Below are positions 43,894 to 55,564 of a stretch of 64,000 nucleotides of DNA, in pieces. Origin of the DNA: Podocnemis expansa. Lineage: Eukaryota; Chordata; Testudines; Podocnemididae. Every line of letters begins with the position of its first letter. The first letter of the stretch is position 1. The DNA lies in contig ML681996.1 in NCBI GenBank assembly GCA_007922195.1, positions 21,913,024 to 21,977,023 on the forward strand. Direction: 5' to 3'. Both the position numbers and the translations under genes were made by a program. The notes beneath the pieces were generated by a model. It was given only the letters and a program-made list of their open reading frames with translations, searched no databases and was not told the DNA's origin.

Positions 43894-45353
43894 CTGGTAC
43901 GTACAATATAAAAAAAATAATATTAAACTACTAACATAGCCACGTATTTCTTCACTGAATATTCTACAATATGAAGAACATCCACAATACCCTAATGGCA
44001 AATATCACTCACCAGAAAAAATGTCAGTATATTGTTTTAAATATTGAAACTGTTTTGCTGTCTTCTACATATGTAGCTTTACTGGGCTATGCTGAAAGTT
44101 GTGTGATATTTTATTGTCCAAAACCATTAGAAGAAGCGAAAGTATTATTTATGGGACAAAAGAAAGATTGCTGTTTTAATCCAGGATCTATAACTGAGCA
44201 GAAGGAAAACTGGGGCCATCCCTTGCATGTGTGGAAACTCCAATAGCTATAAAACTATGTATCTGGATCTATTCTCAAATCCCCAGAACCTTTGAAAAAC
44301 TCACGCACTATGTGAATTTCCATCAGTGTAAGGAAGCCTTGTTTGTGGCCGGCAAGGGTCACCTTGCCAATTCCACCAGTCACAGGCAATACAACTGTGC
44401 TCTATGCCTCCCAGGTTCTGCTATCACATTATAGAGATAGTGATTGGCACGCTCCAACCTTTGAGCCTTCTAAACAAGAAGTCCAGACCATGCCACTCTC
44501 AGTATTCATCAGTCTACAGCTTCCAAAGATACAGTACACTCCAGCCTAACAGTTTTACCTCAGTTCAGAATTGGGCTTGCTTACACAATTAGCAGCTCAC
44601 ATAGCACTTGGCTATGTTTATTGTCATATCCAGTATAAGGTTATTTAACAAAACATAGAGATTCAAGTAGTGAACATGTAGATGTACTGGAAACAAATGT
44701 ATATAAAAATGTATTGTATATCTATAAAAATCATTATTAGCATTATAGATCTAGACTTAATGAATAAAATACTCATGTCTAATAAAGTATTGCTCACTCA
44801 ACATCCTTGCAGTGCTTTACAGCCAGGCTAGCTCTGACCATTATTTCATGAGATTTTGCCCTAGTCTATACTCAGCTGTCAGTAAAAAACTTACTTGCCA
44901 CTGAACAATATGCTGATATCAAACCCAGTGAATGTCTATAAAAACCTAGGCAACCCCACTGATATTGGCACCACAGGATTCCTGGCTGTAAGTGTAAGAG
45001 TAAGTGAAAGAGACATTAAAGAAACATTATATACCTCCTCCAATACCTTACAAATTACCAAATATGAATTATAAGCAAAGATGGTAAATTAGGACAAGGA
45101 GACTCAGGAAGAAAGGGACAGAACCTGGGACTAGAAGTTGGCAGGAAAGGAAACAGAAATTGGGACTAGGAAGTCAAGGACAGAGGGATAGGCAGTGGAG
45201 ACTATCACTGGGTGGGCAGGGATTCTAGGACCAGATCCAGGGAATGGGATTGGGAGCTGGAGGAGGAAACCATCCTGGGATCAGGAGAAGAAAGTATGAT
45301 GGGGGTTAGCAGCTAGTAGATGGGGGAGAAACTGATGCTGGATGAGCCAAGGG
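43894..45353. other. No recognised gene
   Basis: A frame at 43971-44246 has no known domain. A purine-rich stretch of 'gggactagga' type at 45090-45300 resembles that at 46260-46720. Confidence 0.4.
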
Positions 45354-45678
45354 CAGGGGTCTGCAACTGTTGGCTCTGGAGGTGTGTGCAGCTCTTTGGT
45401 GGGCCAATAGCAGTTCCTGCCTCCAGGACCTGCTCCTGCTACAAGGAAACCTTGCTGGTGACCCACTCCTGGCTCTGGGCCACCCCCACCCTTGGGTAAT
45501 CTGTGGGGGTGTCTGCTCCTGGTTCTAGGCTTTGCCCTACCACCAGAGGACCCTAAATAAGGTGCCATGGCTCAGCTCCCCACACCAGGAAGTTACACCC
45601 ATTGTGGCTTTCAAAGTAATTGGCTACTGAAGGAATTTTTAAAAATGGCTTTTCTTAACTTTTGGTTTTCTGACCCTG
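45354..45678. mobile_element. Candidate old hAT MITE
   Basis: The left end is CAGGGGTCTGCAACTGTTGG with a 'tggctctggag' block, as in hAT MITEs of this kind. A possible right end is TTTTCTGACCCTG at 45678. The flanks share only 5 of 8 bases, so the right border is uncertain. Confidence 0.5.
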
Positions 45679-45760
45679 GACAAAGTGGAGACATGAGAAC
45701 TGAACAGGTGAAAAACTGAGGCTGAAAATTACTGGAATAAAAGGGAAGACAAATCTGACT

Positions 45761-46251
45761 GGCTATATCTACACTGGGAATTTAGTTCGAATTAAGGAGG
45801 CTTAATTCAAACTAAATTAGTCCATGGCCAAACTGGGCTTTCCTGAGTTCAGACTAAGGAATTCCTTAGTTCAAACTAAGGAAAGCTTAGTTAAAAAATG
45901 TAAAACCTGCATTTAGTTCAAACTAACCATTAGTTCAAACTTATTAGTTCGAACTAAACCAATGGAGCCGCGTTAGTTTGAATTAACCATTAGTTTGAAC
46001 TAAAGGCAGTTCGACCTTCTTCCTCCCAGGGTGCCTTCCTCTTTTATGGATTGGGTAGGGGCATGGCCTTCTTGGGTGCCATTGTTGCCACACTTCCCAT
46101 GGTGCCCCCTCCTAAGCCAAACTAGCAAGTCCTGTGCATGGGATGTGCTAGCTTGATTTAGGTTTCTAGTGTGGACATGCTAATTCAGATTAAGTTACAA
46201 ACTAATTAATTAACTTAGTTTGAACTAGCATTCTTAAGTGTAGACATAGCT
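45761..46251. mobile_element. Harbinger-like element, 491 bp
   Basis: The ends are GGCTATATCTACACTGGG and AAGTGTAGACATAGCT, with an ACT TSD at 45758-45760 and 46252-46254. The arms have TTAGTTCAAACTAA words. The core is in reverse orientation relative to 40115: 'ttttatggattgggtagggg', then 'ccacacttcccatggtgcc', then a relic of the AGCAAGTCC hairpin. Confidence 0.87.
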
Positions 46252-46259
46252 ACTAGGAT

Positions 46260-46720
46260 TTCACAACAGGGTTTGAACTAGAGCTGATTGGGCAAAAAGA
46301 CAGTGACAAGGAGATGGAGTAGAGAGAGGCTGGAGAAGAATGAATGCTCATTTTGCATGAGGATCCCACTGAGGGAGATCGGGACTGGGATCAAGTTTGA
46401 ATGGAGAGCCAGGGCAGGCATGAGCATGATTAGAGGCTAGGTGGCTGAAAATATAGCAGGAAAGGAACTGGGACAAGTTGGACAATGGAACAAAGAGCTG
46501 GGGGGTGGAGACAAAGGAATTGGAATGGCTGAACAAGGATACTGGAAGTGGGGAAAAAGAGACAATTTGGGATGCAAAGTCTTGAGGGATGAGACCAGAA
46601 CTTGGTGGGCAAGAAGACTGTGATGAGAAGTCTGAGGCATGAAGACTGGAGTTTGGAGGTGAGGAAGAGACAGAAATGGGATGGAAATAGGCTAGTGACA
46701 ATGTATTTACCTTTGGAGAG
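46260..46720. repeat. Purine-rich degenerate repeat stretch
   Basis: Runs of 'gggactggga', 'ggaactgggacaag' and 'gaggatgagacc'-like words give long open minus-strand frames with Ser/Pro/Phe bias. I take them as low-complexity and not coding. A similar stretch lies at 45090-45300. Confidence 0.5.
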
Positions 46721-47124
46721 AATGAGAATTCTGCTGTCAGCCTGTATCTGTGAAACCAAAGGGAAAAAAGTTCCATCCCCCGCCTGTGCCCCTAGTATTA
46801 GTTCACATAGCAAGAGTAGGCTGGCATCTTCTGTCAGTTACTGCATTAGCTCAAGTGACAAAGGTTTGCTCAGTGTATCTGAGGGTTCCAATTCTGCTGA
46901 TGACCTGTGGGTATTTCAAGATTATATGTTTCTGTTACTCAACCCACTTTTTGTAAACTAGGTAACTACAATGCTGAGTGCTCATAGCCAATATTGAAGT
47001 CAACTGGGATCAATATTTTAAACCTAAAAAGTACAGGGGAAAGTCTGTTATTGGGCATCCTGAACTGGACACCTAAAATTATTTACTTTTTAGATTAATT
47101 ACTGTGCTGCCATTCCCCATCAGT

Positions 47125-47225
47125 AAAATGGAGCTAATACCACCCACTAATCTCACCAAGCTTGTGTGAAGATGAATTAGTATTTGTGAAGTGCTCAAAT
47201 ACTAGAGTGATAGATACCGTACTAT
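47125..47225 (+). mobile_element. MIR/L2-like SINE fragment
   Basis: It reads 'cagtaaaatggagctaatac', then 'tgtgtgaagatgaattagta', then 'gtgaagtgctcaaatac'. The order resembles the 3' part of amniote MIR/L2-type repeats. This is recognition by pattern only. Confidence 0.5.
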
Positions 47226-49997
47226 AAAAAAGACTATGGGAAAAATTACTAATTCTGTCTTCAAAGCAGGGTTTGAATAGTGAAGTAAATAAAGACTTAG
47301 TTTGTCAATGAACAGGTAGGGAAAACAAAATGTCATATAGTTGCTTGTTCGATGAGAAGAGTATAAATGAGGTAGGGAGTCCCATGAGGAGAGCAAGAAT
47401 TTAAAAGGATTCAGTCCCATAAACACAGCCTATATAACAATGGATGCACACAAGGAATCTGAATTATAAATACACAGGCAGTCTTATTAATGACATTTAA
47501 CTAGTTTTAAGTGTTTGTTTTTGCCATCTTAAAGTTCTTTTAAACTTATTTGTGTGAAATAAAATGGTCTAGCTCTCAAAATTCTCATACAAAGCACTAT
47601 TACTTTCAAGTCTTGTCCTCCTTTACTAGCCTTCATCTTCTCTTTTTGTCCAGATACAAAACACTACTTGGCTCAGTTTTTAAAATATTAAGGTTTGTTA
47701 TTCAAAAGTTTCCAATGGACTGCAACAATTTGCTTGTCATTTTACTAACAACACTATTCCTAGATTCTTTTAGTTTTGTACAACTTCTGCTTAAAGGACT
47801 TGCTTTATGTTTTTCTCTTCTGGTGCCTCTGAAAAAGCTCAACCTTGTTTTCCTGGTTCTGCCTTTTCCCCAATGAACTTTCACATCTAGACTTCCTCCA
47901 GCAACAATTTTATTTTTTTTCCTCTTTGCCTCTTTTTGCCATTAGATCATCACTTGCACTCTGATTCAACAACTTTTTCCACTTTCCCTTCTGTAAATCT
48001 ATCAATTTATTCCTTCACCTTCTATAGTTCTTTCTCAAATACTATCTTTTCAAGACTTCAAACAATTGTAAGCTGAATTTGCAGAACCTTCCAGGTTCTT
48101 TGCTTTGATTCCAGTTTTGTCTTCACAGCACATATTTTGTGCATTCTATTGCACAAGAGTCTGCTAGATAACATTGCTGCTCTGTGAGAGACCCTGCCCT
48201 CATACTTTCTGGTCTATCTTCAGATCTCTGTAAATCAATTAGGATATAGGCTGTCTGCACATCATATGAATATGTTCAGCTCATTTAGAACTGACTTCTC
48301 TCAATAGCGGGTGTCATTCTCTCTCTCTCACTTTGGTTACAATTTTTAGCATCTGATATAGATGATATACCATTTTCCTTGCAAATATCTAAATCTTTTA
48401 CAAGTTTTGGCCAAGCTGAGTATGCTTCTGGCTATAGGTATGATCCATCTCAAATTCTGCAGTTTTTTGTTTTTTTTTCCCAAACCAAGTGCTATTTGTG
48501 TGGAGTTGGGACTATGGCCTTATGTGTGTTTTGTTTTAAATTATCCCTTTGCCTTTCACCCCAGGAGTATTCTGAGCCTGTAACTCTGCCATTACCATAG
48601 CTCATCTACTGTCCAAAAAATATTATCTGGCATGAATTTTGCTTCACTAAGAACCTGTGCAGTATCTCATTCATAATGCGTAATTTGTATTTAGTCTAAA
48701 GGTCTAAGGCATCAGATTCCTAGGTGCTTACCAACTGGTATAAGCTGATAGGAAAGCTGGGCAGCATTTCTCCAGGTTCTTGCCTCACTCACCTGAAGAC
48801 AACTGTTTCATAAACCATATTCTTTTTTGGAGAGAAGTGGTTGTCCAGAACACAGAGGTAATTTTCAAAGGCATCTTTATTGCTGCTACACTTTATTGCT
48901 GGGCAGTAGATCTCCAAAACCTTCTACATATTTGCCCTTATAGTGCTACTGAAAAGAAAATGTTCATGTTGGACTTTAGATTTGAGTATATCCAACTGAT
49001 TTCTGAATCTGTTTATCTATTGTTTCTGTCATCATGCAATATCACTAGCCTAATAGGTAGGACATGGTGGGGATGGAGTCAACACAAATACGATGTTGCT
49101 TTTTATTTCCTCCTCCCCAAACCTTATTTCCGTTTAACTCAGATTGTTTATCCTCCTTAGCTTCCTGTAACTTTATCATTATGGATTTTTTTAAACTGTT
49201 TCCCATTAAGTACTTCCAAAGCTTGTCGAACTACTGCTCATACCAAAGATGAACATGGTGTAATTACTCCTAGCTTTTTGTCCTCACCAAAGATACCCAG
49301 TATCCTTTCAGAAAACAAATTCAATATCACAACCGTAGAAGAATAAAGTTTTTAACCTTTTTTCACTGTGGCCTGAATTGGTTTGTTCTCTTGCCAATCC
49401 TGTTGTCTGCAGATTTGTAGTGTCTCATTATTTTGAACTCATTCTAGTTTCCTTTGCACTTTATCTTTTTTTCTATATTTTCACAACACAGCATCAGTAG
49501 CCCTGCTGCCAGTTGTAAAACCTTTCTGAAATACATCCAAACACATGTTAATGTACAATATTGGGTTCACTAAAGGTTACTGCTAGTGTGGAGTTGACTA
49601 ACTTCCAAAAATGCTGAGGTTCATTTGGCAACATATGACTGTTAGGATATTGCTCAGTTTCAGGCTCTGGCTACACATTTATGGAACTGAGAAAGATATC
49701 CTAATCTGAGAGCAGGCTGGAAGGTCTGTCTAACTGTAGTTGCTGCAACACTGTAGTCTTATTATATTTTCTATGATTTATCATTCTCAGTCCTGTCACC
49801 TTACGGTTTGCTATGTATAGGTCATAAGAAATTCATACTACTACAGAGGATTTTTCATGCCATTTATGTCTACTATTAAGGAATGTAGTGAACCATAAAC
49901 TATGTTATTTCTTTCAAAACTGACTGTAGAACCAGAGCCTCACTCAGCAGAACTGTCTCATGAGTGTATTATGTGTCAGATCTGCTAATTTTAGTGA
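47226..49997. other. No recognised gene
   Basis: Nearly 2.8 kb of AT-rich sequence. Frames of 73-126 codons at 47550, 48362 and 48780 have no recognisable domain or splice support. Pyrimidine-rich stretches occur at 47590-48060. I see no clear repeat. Confidence 0.45.
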
Positions 49998-50005
49998 CTA
50001 TAGAA

Positions 50006-50230
50006 GAGTGGTTCCCAACCGATGTGCCGCAGCACACCAGTGTGCTGCAGCAATTCCTTTGATGTGCTGCCAGCAGCACCAGGGCATAGCCCCAACCAGG
50101 GTCCGGGGGCTGCTAGTGGCGGCAGGATCCAGCACCTGCTGGGGGGCTGCCAACAGTGGCAGTGTCTGGGAGCTGTGGGTGACTGTGCGGCACAGTGTGC
50201 CATGGCAAATCAAAGGGTCGGGAACCACTG
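50006..50230. mobile_element. hAT MITE, 225 bp
   Basis: The left end GAGTGGTTCCCAACC and the right end GGTCGGGAACCACTG are inverted. The TSD is CTATAGAA (49998-50005) and CTATTGAA (50231-50238), with one mismatch. Inside, 'tgtgccgcagcacacc' and 'ggcacagtgtgcc' words are also inverted. Confidence 0.88.
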
Positions 50231-50386
50231 CTATTGAAGATGCTCTTACTGATTTTACTCCTGTCAGTAGTAAAAATTGAACTGATCTAGGGCTGATTGT
50301 GCAGGATGAAATTCCTCCTTGCACATTGTCATAGGATCCTTTGTCATGGACATTGCCAGATGAGTAACTCTTTTGGAAACTATACA

Positions 50387-50545
50387 GCAGACTGTTCCTC
50401 TAACTTGTGCACGTGTGTGCATGCACTATGTTGTGAAACCCATGCACGCAACAAAATAAAGTGTACCCCCCAAAAAATTCAACAGTGCTAATATTAGCAC
50501 ACACAAAGAAATTTTCTGTGCACACCCACACTGGCTGTGATTTCT
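50387..50545. mobile_element. hAT MITE fragment
   Basis: It starts GACTGTTCCTCTAA and passes 'gtgcacgtgtgtgcatgcac' and 'ttcaacagtgctaatattag', matching the element at 41247. The right terminus is missing. Confidence 0.75.
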
Positions 50546-50980
50546 TCCCAGGAGTAGGAAAGAACAGGATTAATAAAGTACATTATGCACATACAAAAGG
50601 CACTAAAGGTCACATGATCTCAACTGGGCTCCACTATCGGTCTGGGCCCACTCCATCCCAACTGTTTTATCTGTGGTCTCCCTCTTCCTGGTTGAGGGGT
50701 GCACCCATGCTGCTTCCTGTATGGACCCTTCTTTCTTGTCCATCCCAGACCTAACCAACTGAGGTCTTCTTGCCCTCATCCTCTTTAACCTCAGGGCACA
50801 ATGTCTTTTTAATTGGCCCTGCTCCTGGCACAAGAAACATCTCCTTTGTTTCCTCCAGGCCACAGGTGTCACTGGCTCAATCCCTACCCTGGGACTTGCC
50901 CTGTCTTCCTGGGCCAGGCACTCTCTCCTGAAGTGCCCTCTGGGCTCACAAGTCCAGCAAGCCCCTCCCCACCAGTCTTT
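50546..50980. other. Possible retroelement scrap, unassigned
   Basis: A minus-strand frame at 50603-50992 encodes CWTCEPRGHFRRECLAQE and later CFLCQEQGQLKRHCALR. These look like two CCHC-type zinc-knuckle-like motifs of a retroelement Gag, though spacing is imperfect. No LTR or other domain was found beside it. Confidence 0.5.
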
Positions 50981-52076
50981 GGCTATGTTCACACATAGCT
51001 GCTTATTTCAAAATAAGTTATTTTGAAATAAGCTAATTTGAAATAAAATCCTTAATTTGATTTAATTTAAATCAAATTAAGGAAAACCACCAAATCAAAA
51101 TAGCAAGTCTGGACACAGGACTTGCTATTTCAGTTGAGGAGAGGGGCACCTGGGGAGGTGTGACAACATGGCCCCCTGGCAGGGTCATGTTGCCAGCCAG
51201 TCCCCTGCCTGGCTCTCCTGGTGAGAGCCAGGCAGGGGGAAAAGCCCCCAGGGCAGGGATCCCTCTGCCCTGCGTCGCCCGCTGCTGATGGGGCAGCAGG
51301 GGTGGGACCATGGGGCACCCTGACTGCCGCCAGGGGGGCAGGCCCCCCAGCCAGCTGGCCCCGCAAGGGGGCTTGCCATCTGTGGCCCCTGTGGTGGGTC
51401 CTGGAGTGGGCTGGCTCTGCAAGAGGGTCTTGCCAGCAGCTAGGGGGCAGCGGGGGTGGAGCCAGCTTCACCCACTGCCCCCAGACAGACCTAGGTGCGG
51501 ACCCAGCTTCGCCCGCTGTCCCCACTTGTGGAGAGCAGGGTGGGCAGCAGTGGCAGGAGCCAGATTTGCCCACTGACCCCAGGAGGTGGTGGGCATGGAG
51601 CCAGCTTTGCCCGCAAGCAGGGGCAGCGGGTGAAGCTGGCTCTGCGCCCGCTGCCCCCCTGCTGCTGGCAAGTGGGGGGCAGCAGGAAAGCTGACTCCTG
51701 CACAGACCACCCCCCTGTGGCCCCCTGCACCTCCCCTCAGTACTCTGGCCAGTTGCTGGTTCACTCCCTTGCCAGGGTGCTTGGGGGGGGGTGAGACTTC
51801 CTGCCAGGATGCCATGCACCCTGGGAGGAGGGTCATTCTGTTATATCAATATGTGGGGCAAATTGATATGTGGGGCATATTGATATAGCAGAGCCAGACG
51901 TGGTTATTTAGAAACCACAGTTTTGAAATAACCCTTATTTTGATATATAACCAGCTTTTATTATATCAAAATGATTTTCCTTATTTTGAAATAAGGAAAC
52001 ATTGTCTGAACATGTCAACTTTTAATTCAAAGCAAGGGTGGTTGTTTTGAGTTAAAAGCCTTGTGTGAACACAGCC
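50981..52076. mobile_element. Harbinger-like element with GC-rich core, 1096 bp
   Basis: The ends are GGCTATGTTCACACATAG and GTGTGAACACAGCC. The flanks TTT and TAA do not match, so the TSD has decayed. The hairpin arms are AAATAGCAAGTCT (51098-51110) and GGACTTGCTATTT (51118-51130). The core opens with 'ggggcacctggggaggtgtg' and continues as GC-rich repeats whose frames (up to 229 codons) are Pro/Ala/Gly artefacts. It is the closest relative of the copy at 59202. Confidence 0.85.
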
Positions 52077-52079
52077 TAA

Positions 52080-52855
52080 TTACTTTGCCCCAGAGTCAGA
52101 GACTTTTACTGATCCTCAATAGCACCTCACTCTTCCAGTGGTCCAGAGACTTCAGTAGTAAAATTTTGAAGAAAACTGCTACTCAGTGTGTGTAAGGGTA
52201 TCAAAATGTGGTCCTTAGAGATATATATTTTTTTAATTTTATTTTGATATATGGCCTACTGTATGGCTTGGACTTCATGTGCATCACTGCACCACAGCCC
52301 AAAACAGAACAGCCCTGGCAAAAGATTCCCTTCCTGTAACCAACACCAATGTTCCAATGTTTTGTTCCAGACTTTGAGTTTTTCTTTCCCCAATCAACCT
52401 CAACATGCTAGCCTGCAAAGGTTTAACACAGCCCTCAGAAATGCAGGAGACTGACGTTTTTCTGGAAGGCTATCGTTTCACATTGTGTTAAATCCAAATT
52501 GCATAGCTGGACCTTGAAAGAATCTTCCAGAGCACTGGCCACCCATTTCCTCAGATCACAAGAATATAGGGCCATAACTTACTAGGGAGGTTCTAGACTT
52601 GTGATGACAATCTCCCCAATGTTTGTTGTTCTGATGGGGTGAATTCGCCACATAATTGAATGACTTAGTATACTTAGTATGTTTTCCAGTCTCTCAAAGA
52701 CTTGTTTTTATTAAGGGAACATTTTTCAACCCTTTGTATTCCATCTTACCTCCCAATCTCCTGAGGACTTGGGGAAGTTTTCCTCTCTTCACACCAACAC
52801 CCATTGTCCGCCTGGGTCTGTCAATCTCATAAGAACAGTTTTAGACTCTGACTTA
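52080..52855. other. No recognised gene
   Basis: AT-rich sequence with no supported frame. Confidence 0.45.
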
Positions 52856-52857
52856 AG

Positions 52858-53125
52858 CTGTCAACACCTCTATGTGTGAGCAGATGCCAGATTTCGGCAG
52901 TGTAACTGTACAATGGGAAAGTGCTAAAGCTCAAACTGTCAACACCTCTGCGCAAACAGATGCTAGGTCTCGGCAGAGTTACAAGACAATAGGAAAAAAT
53001 GCTTCAACTGTCAACACCCTTCATGTGAGCAGACACTGGGTTTTGACAGAGTTAAAATTAAGTGAGGAATGTGGTGTTAGCCCCTAGCTTGCAAGCAAAA
53101 CCTGAGTTTTGGCAGAGTTTGCAGT
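52858..53125. repeat. Minisatellite, unit about 75 bp
   Basis: Successive units start 'ctgtcaacacc' at 52858, 52936 and 53008 (spacing 78 and 72 bp), each followed by 'gagcagatgccag' and 'tcggcagagtt' type blocks. A fourth, more diverged unit runs to about 53125, and a partial fifth 'gagcaggtgccagattt' lies near 53180. Confidence 0.85.
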
Positions 53126-53454
53126 AATGAATTATGGTACTAAACCCTTCCCCAATTTTCCCTCTTCCGCCCAATGAGAGCAGGTGCCAGATTTGCAGGA
53201 GTATTTGACCACAGAGTTAAATTTAGATCAATGTGAATATGTGAAAAACAGAGTACAGTGAGAAAAAAGAAAAAAAAAATCCAAATACTTTGCTGTGTCC
53301 CACTGATGTGCTTAATTTGTTGCACTGAGTACTGGATTTAAGAATCACCATGTACAGAGTTGTAAAAGGGAGAGAATAATTACATAACAGTGAAATGAAA
53401 TGAGAAAAACCCATACAGTCAATCAGGGGCATGATTAGTTTCTAAACAGCCAGA

Positions 53455-53560
53455 GAGAGGTGTGTAGGGAATCCTGTAATGGATAACCATCTATTCATTG
53501 ACTGAAACTCAGTTTGCCGATTGTGCTCTGGTGTATAACTGCACGTTTCAGTAATTTCAG
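53455..53560. repeat. Dispersed repeat, copy 1
   Basis: It shares 'agggaatc', 'ctattcattgactgaaac', 'tgctctggtgtataactgca' and 'cgtttcagta' in order with 61330-61430. The family is not recognised. Confidence 0.65.
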
Positions 53561-53799
53561 CAGTGGTCAAAGTATAATTTGGTGGGCCCTGGGACCCTCC
53601 TAATCTCCAGGCCCCCTTCCCCAATTGCCAGGGCTCCCTTCATGCATGTGTGGGCCCCAGCCCAGGTAGGCATTTTTGAGCTCCACCAGCTCTTTCCTTA
53701 CAAATGAAGCACAGCCTGAAATCCACAATATCTCCTCAACCTTGTCCACTAGTGCCCACATCAGACCTCTCTTTCCCCATGACCTCCTCAGCCCCATCC

Positions 53800-54060
53800 C
53801 CATCCCCTAAGCTCCCTGCCCCCAAGTCTCCACTCTAGCCCTCCTAAGCCCCCACCCACCCAGCTCCCCCATTTTCACTCTGCCCCCTTCAGCCCCTCTA
53901 TCCCTCCCCAGCCCCCACCTGCCCCTACCTAGTCTCCTTGTCCTCATGCACCCTCCACCCCTCCCCAACCCCCTAACTCCAACCATCCCTCCCCAGCCCC
54001 CCATCCCAACCCCTTGCTCCAGCAAATTGTGCTGCTCCAAACCCCTCTGTTCCCACCTCT
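53800..54060. repeat. C-rich low-complexity stretch
   Basis: Repeated 'cctccccagcccccaa' type words. The minus-strand open frames are Gly/Arg-rich and not credible genes. Confidence 0.7.
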
Positions 54061-54132
54061 AGTCTCCAGCTTACCATGTCCACCACCACCTCCTGCTGAC
54101 ACAGTGCCTTGTGCTTCCCTTTTTGGCTCTCA

Positions 54133-54557
54133 GGGTCCACACATCTCTTTTATTTTGAAATAACACTGGTTGTTTTGAAATAAAAAAGATTAGGTCCACA
54201 CAATGTTTTCTTATTTCAAAATGACGGGCTCTGTCATTTCAAAATAAGAACTGTCATTTTGAAACAGCTTAAACCCCATTCATTTCAAAACACCTGTTAT
54301 TTCAAAATGGTTATTTTGAAATAAGACCATTTGGACATGTTGTTTCGAAACACTACCATTGTTTTGAAACAACTGTTTCAAAACAGCATTTCCAAACAGC
54401 ATCATTTTGAAATAACCATTTTGAAATAACAACTGTTTTGAAAGCAGGCTTTCCCTTAATTCGAATTAACTTATTTTGAAATAAGGGCTTTATTTTGAAA
54501 TGGCTCATTTCGAAATAACTTATTTTGAAATAATGATGTGTGTGTGTGGACATAGTC
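54133..54557. mobile_element. Harbinger-like MITE, about 425 bp
   Basis: The left end GGGTCCACACATC lacks a few bases of the usual terminus and the right end is GTGTGGACATAGTC. No TSD is visible. TTATTTTGAAATAA words fill both arms and the 'ccatttggacatgttg' block is shared with 22896 and 26918. Confidence 0.8.
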
Positions 54558-55031
54558 AGAGACTGCCCAAGCAGCAGGGCAACCAGCAGGAGCATGGCCA
54601 GGAGCAGCGACTGTGTGGCACTGACTGGTGGAGAGCACATGGCGCCAGGGGCAGGGCTGGCTGGGAGCAGACCAAGAGGGGGATCATGTGTCTGTAAGGG
54701 CAAATGCACTGGAATGCTACAGGACTATGGTCTGCCCCATTATTCTATTTTTAGGGGACCCAAAATGCTGGAACATAAAATTTTTGGGCCCTGGGATGGT
54801 GTTCTGCTGCATTCCCCCTTACTTTAACCACTGAACTTTGGTCCGGGGGGTGGGGCAGAGGGTGCAAAAACCTACTGGAGTTTTCTAGATCACCTAGTCT
54901 CAGGCAGGGACTATTAGGACATCATGAGGGATAGTAGGGCCCAAGTAAGAGAACCCTCACAATTTTAACAAAATAAATGTATTTATTTCAAGTGTACATT
55001 ATTGGAGATATAGCCCATAGGACTAGCCTGC

Positions 55032-55032
<1 letters not shown>
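54558..55032. other. No recognised gene
   Basis: No domain and no supported frame. The 'gggccctgggatgg' block near 54785 resembles one at 53583. Confidence 0.4.

Positions 55033-55064
<32 letters not shown>
55033..55064. repeat. (GT)n microsatellite
   Basis: About 16 GT units directly before the candidate LTR. Confidence 0.95.
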
Positions 55065-55065
<1 letters not shown>

Positions 55066-55067
55066 TG

Positions 55068-55560
55068 GATATGTCATTAATATGCAATAACATGCCAGAC
55101 TATAAAGTAGATATACCCTGATATTTTATGGGTTAAGAAGCCATGTTTGGATATGGAAGGAGCCTATATAACATTCAGCATATAAAAGGGGCAACTCCTA
55201 CTGTTTTTTGCTTTACAACTGTTGTATTATCTTAGTCCTAGGTTATAGATTTTCTATAGTTCTTAGCTCTTGAGCAATTCCTAAGCTCTCCGTCTCCTAC
55301 TCAAGATCTGAGAAACCTGGATATCAGCATAAGGGAGGGAGGATGGGCCTTTGTCTCTTACCATCAGGTAATTAAAGAAAGGTGTGAGCATATTAGTCCA
55401 AAAGTGTTATAGTATATCATGTCACATGTAGCTTTAGAATAATTGTATTACCTTTGAAATTCTGATTGATTCATATCCATTTGATGATTATCTATTTTAT
55501 CTCAATAAAGTCTTTAAGGCTATATTTTAGTTCTTAGTGTGAATGTCCTTGTCATTGTTA
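55068..55560 (+). mobile_element. Candidate solo LTR
   Basis: A TATAAAAGG box at 55181-55189 is followed 320 bp later by AATAAA at 55504-55509 and a T/G-rich stretch, which is LTR-like order. The ends and TSD are not defined and no internal retroviral sequence was recognised next to it. Confidence 0.4.
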
Positions 55561-55564
55561 TGTG

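Noticed and set aside
46348..46813. Minus-strand frames of 127-142 codons
   Set aside because: They translate a purine-rich degenerate repeat and are open in more than one frame.
51130..51819. 229-codon minus-strand frame and its overlapping partners
   Set aside because: Pro/Ala/Gly-rich reading of the GC-rich transposon core, open in several frames at once. The same applies to 59289-59948 and 18965-19540.
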